Part shown: one piece after another, positions 46,031-57,115 of the stretch | Position numbering within the stretch: the first letter of the stretch is position 1 | Layout: every line of letters begins with the position of its first letter | Assembly: GCF_043641665.1 (NCBI RefSeq) | Contig: NC_092188.1 | Location: 19,613,704-19,677,703 of the forward strand | Source: Enoplosus armatus | Lineage: Eukaryota; Chordata; Actinopteri; Centrarchiformes; Enoplosidae | Reading direction: 5' to 3' | Length of the DNA stretch: 64,000 nucleotides | The notes under the pieces: generated by a model | The model's database searches: none | What the model was told of the DNA's origin: nothing | What the model saw: the letters and a program-made list of their open reading frames with translations, nothing else | Program-made: the position numbers and the translations under genes

Positions 46031-48985
46031 TGATCAGTGATTATTTTACTGCTGCTACTCAGTTATTCATTAATGCACTCTGATATGTAATGCATATTAA
46101 TTCATAGTAACACATTGAAACAAATGTTGTAATTTTCTCTTTTGGTGCACCCATGTTTACTCAATGCACTTTATCTAATTCTCTGTCAGTTAGATACTTC
46201 CTGTATTTCACAAAATGAATTGCACACTGTTCCAATTCTTCTTCTTTTAGGAATGACCTACATTTCCCAGAATGACTTGCAACACCATCTGAGAATGTGA
46301 ACAGTTAGTTATACCTGTAGGTGGAGAGAGCACTGGTAATAGTTAAAGCAATGGTAGTCATGTAGCCAGAAAGAGTAACTTCCTCTTCTGTAGTTTTTCC
46401 AGTTAACTTGACAGTAGGCTGCATTGCATTCTGGTCTTTTAAGGTTGTTGTCAGTTTGAGAGATTAGTATCTCTGTCTTTGCTGCGATGGATTGTCAGCA
46501 AAAGAAAATGCAAGTCTAGAAATGAAAAGCATGCACTGTGACTCTGAGGCCTTTATACCACAACCCCATGTTCACTGCTGATGTCTGAGAGAGCTGAAAA
46601 ATCGATTCCTCTCACTGTAGCTGGGCAGGAAATATCTTCACATGATGTCTTATATCCAGATATCTGCACAAACAACACAATGGGCTCAGAAATGAATGGC
46701 TCATTGCAAATGGATGTTAACAGTGGTTGTGTATTATGAGTTCTTTTTTTTTTTTTTCAGTTTCAACCCGGAGAGTGAGATCACTCCTTTGCTACACCAG
46801 ATTCCAGAGAGACCATGTATGAGCGTAGAAGGGAAGAAACTTACGGGACAGGTAGCTGATTTGTACAGACATATGTACAGGCACTCAGTGAGTAAACATA
46901 AAAACATAATCAAATATACTATCAAACAGAGAGGATTAGGAATAAAGGTATGGTATTTTGGAGAAAATGGAAAACAAATATCGTACATCGCAGCATAGCC
47001 TAAAAATATCAATGTATTATCCAGCAAGGCTGGTGTTATTATCCCGTAATTCCAAGTGGGATTTATGAGAGAAAATTTCAGATGGCTGAAAGAGAAACGT
47101 TTTCTCAGAGCTGCTGCTGAGGGTTGACAAAGGAGGCATGGGTACACTTCAGCCTTCCTGAAATGATAAGGGCTTGGGAGAAGGATCACGACTCAGACAA
47201 CAGCATCTAAACACAACCTGCCTTACTCTGTCACACTCTGTTCCCGCTCGACTGTCACTATGACAACTGGCTGTTTTGCCAGACCTTTAAATTGACTTTA
47301 ATGTCACGATAATCAAACCAAAAGAAAGGGGAAAAACAAATGGTAGACATAGAGAGGAATACAACGTAATTATAAAAGCCAAATAAACAATGCAGCTTTT
47401 GTGCGACATGCTGCCCTAACACCTCTCCTGGCAGCACCTCACTTCACAAATTAATCCACTTCTCTTGCTCCTGCTCTTCTCTCTCCAGAGTGTGCTTTGC
47501 AGGCAAAGGAAACAAATCATCTGTGAGCTGAGCTATCAGCCTCCCTGCTGTTTCGGGCTCTCCTCTTCCCCAGCGCGCTGACACGAACACTCCACCCATT
47601 ACAGGCACCGGCCAGGTAGTCAGACCACACGCACGGGCAGCCTCAAATGCTAACACTGAAGAGTGCTTTTATCCTCCATATCTCTTTTCGTTTTGTCTCG
47701 CGGTCTGGGGCTGCTCACAACAAGCTGGCAACCTCTTCAAATCTGATTGCAGCCTCAGCCATAATGGCCCAAACTTATTACATCCGCTGTAATTTTGAAA
47801 AGCTGGGACAAAAAGGACTTAAGCACGGCCGGGGTTAATTACATGATGTCATTAAATTACATTACTGTCCCGGTTTAAGCCCACACCCCCTCTTCCACAC
47901 TCGGCATACAGGAACAGTGAGTCGCTTGTAATTTCTACACTCACAGAGCAGAAAGATGAGTTTAAAAATTCTCTCTTTGCTCTGCTCTATTTAATTACAG
48001 CACTATTAGAGGCAGACATTTTCTGTCAAGCGCCAGCCCCGGGGCCACAGCAGGGAACCTTGCTTCCCAGCCAATTAAAAAAAGCCTATTGTGAGGTGCT
48101 TGACGATTTTGTTTGTTATAAAAGAAAAAGAAGAAAATTGCACTCAATTTGCCACTCGACCTTCGTGCTCCTTTAATATCTGAACATACTTTCTGTTTGT
48201 ACTATAGCACTGATATAAAGGGTGCGTTTTTCCAAAGTGCAAACTCACTGATCCATCCTGATGCTCTCGAGTGCAATAATTGCTCCTGTTTCAACAGCTC
48301 TGCCCAGCAAACACAATCCTTCACCCAGCATAACGTCTCTCTGAGACTTTAATTCAGTTTACTGTTTTTATGCAAAACATCTGACTTCAACAGCGATACA
48401 AGATGCAAGTGCACCGAAACATCCAAACATTTCTCACCTATCACTTCTGTTAGGAGAGATAAACTGCAAAGAAATGTGTTGCTGTGCAAATAATGATTTG
48501 ATGCTAATATGTTTGGGCTATTATCAATGACAGCGTGAACTTGGAGGGTGCAGCCATACAGAGTCCTGATGATCACTGGGCCAAAGCTAATGCTTAAATG
48601 AGATGTGTACCTGGAGAGGGGTTAGTGTCAGCCTTGATGCACACAATCATCTATTTACTCTCTCCAGTTCAAATGGGTGGAGCGTCGTTGTGGTGTTTCG
48701 AGGGGTTATAGGGCGATACACAAGAGCCTGCTTCGGATATTGCCATGGCAACATGGCTTAATTAAGAGTGGGATTATGACAGTTGCAGAAAAGCAGTGTG
48801 CAAAATATTATCTCTGGAAATTGTTCAGCAATTCCATCTGTGCAGGAGTACTTTAGAAAAGTGACTATCCAAAATGTGTCAGTGTGTGGGATTGTTTTAC
48901 ATTAAAATCACTCCTTACTCCAGTACAGTGACCTTTACAGTAAGTTAAAATCGGGAATAGATATTAACCTAAAAAAGACCGGCAG

Positions 48986-49047
48986 GCAAAGTCATCCCCT
49001 CAACATTTGCAAAGTCATCCCCTCAACATTTGCAAAGTCATCTCCTC
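48986..49047. repeat. 23-bp tandem repeat, 2.7 copies
   Basis: A 23-bp unit starting GCAAAGTCATCCCCTCAAC is present in two perfect copies (48986-49008, 49009-49031) plus a partial diverged third. Confidence 0.95.
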
Positions 49048-49545
49048 CTCAACTCTCCACGACAAAAATCTTCATATGAAGAAGCGAGACAGTGCATTAG
49101 TCATACATTACTGCTTTTCAGGACGTTTGAGAGATGAGTGTAAAGTGTTGCCTGTGGCAGTGTGATTATCACAAAACCTGGATTTGTGATCCAAGCGCCC
49201 GAGGTGAGAGTGTAAGCGGCTCAGAAATCACTCAAATCACTTGTAAACATAAAAACGCATTCAGTGCACAGACCTCAGAGAGAAATACACTACCTGTGAA
49301 GAGTTCTGTATTTTTAACCTCCACCCTGTGTTACATAAACTCTTTTTTAAAAGACATTCAAGACACATACTGTAAAGCAGTTAACAGTCTCACTGAAAGC
49401 TCAGTGAAGGTGACAGATCCGAATGAGCCTGGCAGCATGTCTACAGCAGAGTCCAGAGTCCTGCTGATAAAGGCCAGTGTTCACACTGATATGGTTAAAA
49501 GAAACACATGCTTTGTTCTCAGATCACATTGACAAAATGCTTATG

Positions 49546-49548
<3 letters not shown>

Positions 49549-49605
<57 letters not shown>
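49549..49605. repeat. (CA)n microsatellite next to golli donor
   Basis: About 28 CA units. In the golli transcript this reads as a UG repeat starting 67 nt downstream of the donor of the first coding exon. Confidence 0.97.
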
Positions 49606-49606
<1 letters not shown>

Positions 49607-49672
49607 TTCAAGACGTTATTATCCCACATGCACAGAACAAGACATTAAAGCACCCACAATGAGGACTCTTAC

Positions 49673-49731
49673 CTTGCTGTCTGTGGGTGACTCCCTCTTT
49701 CCTAGATGCTGGCCCATGCTGCTGACAGAGA
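49673..49731 (-). CDS. mbpb: Golli protein, first coding exon (start codon, myristoylation signal)
   Basis: The - strand acceptor TTTTTCTTCCAG precedes this 59-bp exon: 14 bases of 5' UTR, then ATG (complement of 49715-49717) with A at -3 and G at +4. The 15 codons MGQHLGKRESPTDSK lead to donor AAG|GTAAGA in phase 0. MGxxxGKRE matches the mammalian Golli start MGNHAGKREL. There Gly2 is N-myristoylated and the adjacent basic residues help anchor the protein to the plasma membrane. Joined with the exons at 41204 and 24899 it gives a 137-aa Golli protein, close to the 133 aa I recall for the mammalian golli-specific domain. The 5' UTR is split, so at least one more non-coding exon lies at higher coordinates. 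Confidence 0.92.
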
Positions 49732-50078
49732 CTGGAAGAAAAACAGAGCAAGTTTACACCAGAAGAAGAGTGTAAACAGCAAATTATGTGAAGATTACAC
49801 ACTCCTCCTTATCTAAGCAAGACGGGCTACCTCCTGAGTCGGTGTGTGAAACTGTAGCATCGCACACAGCAGTAAAAACACTGCACTATGTTTTATAATG
49901 AACGATGGAAGTGAAAATGCCAACTTATATAAACATGCCATGCTGTGCAATTCTGATTTGTGAAAATGTATTTTGTTTTGCATTTAGCCTTCATTTTAAA
50001 TGCAATAATAAACAAAGCAATACATAAACATCTTTGGTTACACACTTTATTTATTCTAATTTGTATCTTTAGGTGCTT

Positions 50079-50545
50079 TCACACCTAACCTGTTTAGTTC
50101 AGTTAAAACGAACTGTGGTGCTGTCAATCAAACCCTTGTGCGGACCAAGGCCATTTGAAAAGGTTATCAGTCCGCTTCCAAGCAGACTAGGAATTTGTTT
50201 GTGCTGTGAAAGCAAACGTGACCACCACATGATTATTTTGATAGTAGATGTGTGATTTCTGCTGTTAGTGAGCTGTTCAGGAATGATCTTGTAATCGATT
50301 TCTATAAGCAATGTGTAGAATTATGAAAATCATTTGGTAACACGTATGCTTGCCAGGATTTTTCCCTGTTATATCAGACAAGCATTTAAAACTGTGGTCT
50401 GTTGCTTGTATCCTAGTCCATGTACTTTGGCAGCCCTTTAAGTCCATTTAAAAGTGTGTCACACAGCGATGCCGCAGTAATAGACCACAGAATAGAAGTA
50501 ATACTTTTTTCCCCCTGGTCCGGACCAAATGAGCAGAACTACAAC
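50079..50545. repeat. possible MITE-like interspersed repeat
   Basis: It starts GGTGCTTTCACACCTAACCT, followed by TTTAGTTCAGTTAAAACGAA. Near the other end is GGTCCGGACCAAA. I recall the word GTGCTTTCACACCT with GGTTCGGTT-like sequence from abundant teleost MITEs. A similar stretch (CTTTCACACCAGCCCAAAC) is at about 51415-51435. The boundaries are uncertain. Confidence 0.35.
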
Positions 50546-50865
50546 CCTGACCCAGGAGCTGTGAACATGAACAGTTCTGATGAATGTCAACCTGCATCAT
50601 CTGCAGCACTATGGAATCACATGGGGATTTATTGTTACATTTTGATGTTATATTACATCGAGTTATGTGCAATTCTTACACAAATCAGGGTCAAAACATT
50701 TTTTTGGTCTTTCTTCTTCTTATTATTACTATGTTATTACTGTGTTTATAATTTTTACTTGTAAATTACCTTAAATACCGTTTATGTGAAATTTGTTTGT
50801 TAATGTGTTGATGCTAATTAAGTTCTATGGGAACCTGCAACTTGACTGATCAACAGGTAGAAACG

Positions 50866-50975
50866 TGGGCGGCTGTGGCTCAGGAGGGAAAGTGGGTTTG
50901 ATCCCCCGACTGATGCCAGACAGTGAACTCCACGGTGGTTAGGCCACCACAAAGAGCTTTGGATAAAACTGTTAC
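50866..50975 (+). mobile_element. tRNA-derived SINE fragment
   Basis: An RNA polymerase III-type A box, TGGCTCAGGAGG (50876-50887), and a B box, GGTTTGATCCC (50895-50905), are spaced too closely for a functional tRNA. The leading GGGCGGCTGTGGCTCAG is typical of a common fish SINE-like repeat. The tail contains AAAGAGCTTTGGATAAAACT. Confidence 0.6.
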
Positions 50976-52627
50976 ATAAAAAATACATCCATTGAGAAAC
51001 AGGACCAAAAAGGCGTTTTGCACTGTAATATTACAGGGGGGTAGTTACTGTGGAGCCACTACGTTTCACTTACTTTTTAATTAGCAACTCCTTTTCACTT
51101 AATGATATAACAGTGAAGCTGATGTTCTGACTGATGTGCATATGTGTTACCATGGTTACCGTGATCTTGCATAAATATAGGCCGCTTATCATATGATTGC
51201 TTCTTGAGCAGTTCACAATCAGCAGATGGATTGTAATAGTAATTTAGCTTTTGAATTTATGCTATAATCACATATCTATTATCACAAAGTCTTTTGGCTG
51301 TGTCTGCTTCGCTTTAACACCTCAAATAAAACCGTACCACAGTCAGCTTGGAAACCCTCCTTTTCAGGCTGTCTGGGCCCGGTTGTTTGGTCAACGCTGG
51401 ATTTCGATTGACAGCTTTCACACCAGCCCAAACAAATTCAACAAAACGGGCAAACGCACCAGATTTTGTTTAAACCAGACGGAACTCTTCTAAACTGAAG
51501 AACATGTCTTAGCCCACACTCCCGTATTACTCGTATGTGCTGTAATCTTCCGTGCCTTCATCCATTCATTAGAATACTTTATGCAGATGGTTTATTTTGC
51601 CCTGCGGTGCTACCACTGCTGTAAAACACAGCCTCCCAGTGTCATCATCTTTGAATCTGATACAGTTCTCCACAGCTGATGATGCACCTTTAAACAACAG
51701 CTTATTATTTTGCTGCGGGGTGCCGCAAAGTATCATACAAAAAGCTGCTCAGTTACAGATTATCAACATTCATCATAATATCCTAAGACAACAAACTGAC
51801 TGACTCCAGCCAACACCTCTCATGTCCTGAAAGGTAGACTCCCCTAAAGGGTAGAAGAGTAGAGTAAGGAAGGCTCAGATCTCTCCATGTGGAGGAAGTG
51901 ATGTGTGAATTTGAGAGGTGTCAGATGTCTGAGCTCAAAGCTCGCAAACAACATAAACCAACCCAGAATCAAGAAAGATTCTAACTGAAGCAAATAAGAA
52001 CTCATCATTTATTCATATACTTAAAGTTGCAAGTGAAAAACTCAGCGTTTTATTCAAATAGTAGTGTTGAATATTGCATGAATGAAAATTTCATGCCTGC
52101 GCCCACCACTCAAATAAAATAATATTTCCTCTGACGGACCGTTCTCCTTCACTTTCAAATAATCACAACATGCATTTTTGGCTTTTAGGAGAGTTTTGTA
52201 GTCATCAAAAAAAGGCTTTCATCATCTTTGGCACCTTGACTATTTCCCTTTGTAGCCTTTTTTCATTTCAGAACAATACACGGACACAACATGGTGGTGT
52301 TCCCTGTCAAAAATGTTTATGCTGCACTACAGTTTATGATAAAATAATGTGGTGTGTTGTTGTTGATGGTCTGTTGATGGTCCACACTGATGTTGGCACA
52401 GGCTTCTAACATTATGACTGGATCCAGGAAACTCTCCATACGAAAGCCAGCAATGTTGAAAAATGATCTAATTAAGAATGCAGCATGTGTCAGCTTTATT
52501 ATTCTAATTTTAAATGCACCAAGCCTCAATCAGTCCAAGGGATTCAAAAATATGTTAATAAAGACTTTGAACAATCAAGTTAAAAAAAAAGATAAAATCA
52601 TGGCCAAATCATTACTACGCATTCATG

Positions 52628-52629
<2 letters not shown>

Positions 52630-52689
<60 letters not shown>
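52630..52689. repeat. (CA)n microsatellite
   Basis: About 30 uninterrupted AC units, the longest dinucleotide run in the window. Confidence 0.97.
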
Positions 52690-52690
<1 letters not shown>

Positions 52691-55600
52691 TTAACACCTT
52701 TTTTGCCTTATGCAACAGTCAAGTCAGGTTAATCAAATATGACGCAGAGCCTCCACTGTGAATAAAGATTAACCATGGAGAGGTGTTATTACATCCATTG
52801 TCTTGTGAACCGGGAGCACAGCGGAGCAGGTGTGATTAAAATGCAGTCAGCTTGAAAAGTTCAAGATAGTTCATATACCACAGTAATATGGCTCAAGGTA
52901 AACAGCTCTGCACCCAAAGGAACAGAATTAGCAAAAAATAAATTTAAAAAATGCTAAAACACCATCCAACGGTTAGAAGTTCCCCCGGGAACTGAAAACA
53001 CTCACAAAACTCTTCTAACGAGAGTGAGTTTCTCCTCTGAAAATCTGTCTCATTATAACATGATGTACTGATGAAGGAGAGGACTTGCCATATCTGAAAA
53101 TAAGTTTATTAATGAGGGAAATTTAGACTCATTTTAGGCTCTCATGAACCTGTCCATAATCAAATCAAGCGAACCCAGTTATAGACTTAAAAACAGTATG
53201 CAGAACAAGACTGGTGACTGTGGACAGTCTGGTAAGCCTTTTCTGATCCTGCATGGTTAAAAAAGAGGCTGTGCGTGGTTGGATATCCCTTTTCTGAATC
53301 TAATCTTTGAATCACATTACACATTCATACAAAAAGTTACCAAATTTCCATGACACTTCCTGAGAAGACATTGGACAATAAACTTCCAAATAACTTTAAC
53401 ACCTTCTAGACTACTGGTTATACCTAACTTAATTCAGAATAATGAAGACCAGGACCCTGGTTTATTTGTGTGCACTTTTCCACATGGAAGGTTTTTTGTA
53501 GCATTTTTATAGCATGCTTCTATATAATCACACATATCCATCATACAGTCAGTCAGCCATGGGATTTGTGACACAGTTTTAAAGCTAGTGGCATAAAGAA
53601 ATGAATTAGAATAGCCAAAAACATATTGATTGTCAAGGGCTTAAAATGGCTGAGCTCTATAGAGAAATATTGATATGAAAAACTTCCTTTTTAAATGTCA
53701 ATGGGAGTGTGCTGGTGGTCGAGCCAAAACAGTCACAGAAAGCACAAACAAGTAGCTACAAAAATGAGCTGAAACCCCCCTGCTGATTAAACAAAGGGAC
53801 ACAATTATATTGCCAGCGTCTGTGCATTCAGTTTAGTGTAATACTGATGTCCACTGAGGACTCTCATATTTGTTGGACGTTGGGAGTGTGTGACTGAATG
53901 TGTAGGCCTTGTAGCCAGTTTCACTCTTGAATGTTACACAATCGAAAAAGCTGCAAGGACTTGCAAGAAAAGACTGTTGCATAACAGTGTGTGTGAGAGA
54001 GAGGGAGAGGCAGAGGGGGGGGGGGTGATACAAGGCTGCAATTACAACTTTTAACATTTACACTTTTTTTACATACAACAAAAACACACACTTGTTTGCC
54101 TGGCCTTTACTTTTTCCTCACACATGTAATTTAGAAAGAGAGAGGAAGGTGTCGGAAAACATGCAGCAAGAGAAAAGGTCCTTCCCAATTTAAGCCATAT
54201 ACGCTGCTGTTAATTGCCAGGTATGCCTGAGTACATCTCTTGAAATGCTTTTGTTTGCCTTTTAAATATATCATTAGGATGGAGAAAAAAAAGCTCTTAT
54301 GATGGGCGGCTAGATACAGGGCAGCACCTGGAAGAATCCATTACCACTCAGCAGTCTGCGGCACATATGAGCAATTTTCTGAGCTGTCCATTACCTGAGG
54401 CCATTTCAAAATCCACTTCCTCATAAGCCACTAATGTTTTTACATGGCTTCAACGCGGATAAGGAAATGGGCTCATTAGTTTGAAAAAAAACCTGCATGT
54501 TGACATTTAAACAAACCTCCTACCATATGTCTTGTGTTTGCAGCACATGCTGGATTACTTAAGCTGTATTTTCTGATCTCCGTCCTCTATTTCAGGTATC
54601 AGTTTCACACCTGAAAGATGGAACAGCATTTGTCCTACATTTTGTAGAAAAACACGTGACAGCAGCGTTGTAGACCGGACAGATTGCAGAACAGCTAGAG
54701 CAATCGAACCTGTAATGAAAGTCTTCTCTTGGCTGCTTCCTGCAAATTTGGTTCGGGTGACATTTTATGGACCAGTAAAGACAATCCTTCAGTGAAAAAA
54801 AGAGGAGGAACAGCTATTTATTTCACCGACTAGGCCTGTGAAGATGAAGGGGATATTACCTTGCTGCAACATAAATCTCCCTGTCACGATCAGATGAGCT
54901 TTTTATAATGCTGACAAAAGGGAGAATGGATTACTCTACAACAAACACAGCAATAAAACTCTGTGGAGCAGTCTAGTTTGGAAACAATGAGCACGACGAG
55001 GCTCGCTTTCTAAACCTGCAGTGAGTATGTCTGCGCTTTCATTTTGGAGGAACAATTCCAAATAAAGCCAAAACAATACTGTGCAAATGGATTTCACACC
55101 ACCAGGATTGCACTGTCTGAGGGACACTTCCTCAAACCAAGGGCCGGCGAGCATGAAACCAACTTTTATACGACTATGACTCAACGAAAAGATGGATGTG
55201 AGGAGTCAAGTAAACAATGCGGTCTTTTTTATGTCTGTACAGCATGTTCATCAAAACTGTTCTCACTCAGTACAGTACAAGCATTCAAGTCCAATTTTCC
55301 CACAAAGGCACAGATGAAAAAAAAAAATCTTTTGGCGATATGAAATTCATGGTGGTTCGATTTAATTCTTTGAGGATTTAAGAGATTTTTAGGTCAGTGC
55401 CTCTGCTAACACAGGGGCCACAGAAGTGCTGAACACACAGGAAATGAAGCAGAAAAACATTGTGGACAGTCAAAGTTGGATCATATTATCATAGATTTAC
55501 ACATCCGGTCTGGTGATTAACACGCAGATTTACTGTTGTTATTATGAAGTTCAAATATAGGCCAGTGTGACATAATGCTTTCTGGTAGTCTTTGCAGCTT

Positions 55601-56784
55601 CTTTTCTGGATCTCAACAAGCATACAAAGCTGGATGCGGTACCAGTTTATGTGCCTACAGCAAAATGCAGCCACAAGATGCTTTCTGGTTTTGGTGTTAC
55701 TTTTCTTGTATGTTCCTCCTGACTCTGTTTCACCAATGGCTGCATGAAAACAGATTCTCAGGGGAATTGTAGGAAATTCCTAGCTGACGTCTGCGGAAGT
55801 AGAGAGTAGAAATGGCGGGCTGAGGGCAGGGAGAGGCAACAAAAACAATTTGGAGTGGACATTACAGAACACAAAAGTGTAAAAAAAGATCCAAGAGTGG
55901 AAATTTCCTTTATGGTTATCAATTTACTCAAGACATAGGAAGTAAAATATTCTAAAGAATGCTTGGAAATGTACTCTCTCAGTTGAATCATCCAAACACA
56001 CAATAGGCTAATTCATTGACAAAGTTGTATTTCCCTGATCAGCATGTTAAATCAGAATCACTTCTTCCTATAGTGACGTACAGTACATGTGTTCTACAAC
56101 AGCCACTGCATGCATATTTGATTTGATAAAAAGCCTGTATGGCGTAACGCTGCACAGCATGCTGACAAACCCATTTCTCAGTCTACCAAGTGGCTGGAAC
56201 ACGTGTGCGTCTGTCTGCAGTTGCCTGGTTCCTTTGTTTCGCTTTAAGTTTGCTCTTGTGCACGCGAGACAACGGCTTCTTTTAACCCTCCGGCAACCCC
56301 CAGTGACTGCACCATGTTATACTCTACTGAGAGCCAATTACGTAATAAATACGGAGCATGTGTGCGTCTGTGTCTGTGGGTGGAGGGGAGGGGAGGAGAG
56401 GAGAGGGGACACAAGAGAGAGTGAGATGAGATGAGAAATAGTGATAGAGTTACACACTGCCTATCTAGCAGTGAAAGCACTCTACTCTTGACAAGAGATT
56501 TGAGGTCAAAGGTCAACATCTGTCCCTGAGGGAGGGCCCTCTGCTTGTGCAGTGATGAGTGCAAGCTGCAGGAAGCCTGACATCCAGCCTGATCAGTTTC
56601 AATCTTCTCACTTCCTTTCTCTCTTCTTCTATTTCAGCATTTTTTCTGTAGGACTGCCAAGGTTATCTCATGTTTGAAAAATCAAGGTGAAAGAGTGAAA
56701 CTTGGCATGTAAAGACTTTGGAGGATGGTGTCCTTTTTACTAGTCTGTACCAAAACCAAAAACACAAACGCAAAAGTGTAAGGA

Positions 56785-57115
56785 ATGGATTAAATGGTCT
56801 ATTTATCTGCTCTAACATAACTTACAATTATTAGCATGTCCAGCTAACCTTACAACCAACTAGCTTACTACTGAGCGTTACTTCCAATGCCAGGGAGCAC
56901 ATCATTATCTAACTTCACTAGTTTTTGGGATTACAGGTTAAGTCAAATAAAGCCCTACACTCAACTAGCACATCTGCTGCAGAGTATTTCCCCATTGTGC
57001 GAGAGCCTGGTCCTGAATGCTACCAAAGTGTCTTGCTCTTTATTGAATTTAGGAAAGTTGCAACTGCCAGCAACCCCAGTCAAACGTTTTGGCTAACAGA
57101 TCTGTTAGTCCTTGT
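56785..57115. repeat. diverged dispersed repeat, copy C
   Basis: Ordered short matches to 43855-44250 (for example TCTGCTCTAA, TTAGCATGT, ACTAGCTTAC, CTTGCTCTT, GGAAAGTTGCAACTGCCAGCA). It looks like an old copy of the same unclassified interspersed repeat. Confidence 0.4.

Larger units (their letters stand above)
41205..49672 (-). other. mbpb: golli intron (8.5 kb)
   Basis: Between the first and second golli coding exons. It contains two probable copies of an old dispersed repeat (43855-44250 and 45935-46030) and two small tandem duplications (45444-45488, 48986-49047). A long CA run (49549-49605) sits next to the donor of the first coding exon. The stretch 47640-48080 looks like a conserved non-coding element. 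No nested gene was recognised. Confidence 0.7.

Noticed and set aside
46734..47189. 151-codon ORF on the - strand
   Set aside because: It has no recognisable motif and ends in a poly-Lys stretch from an A/T homopolymer. It is considered chance.
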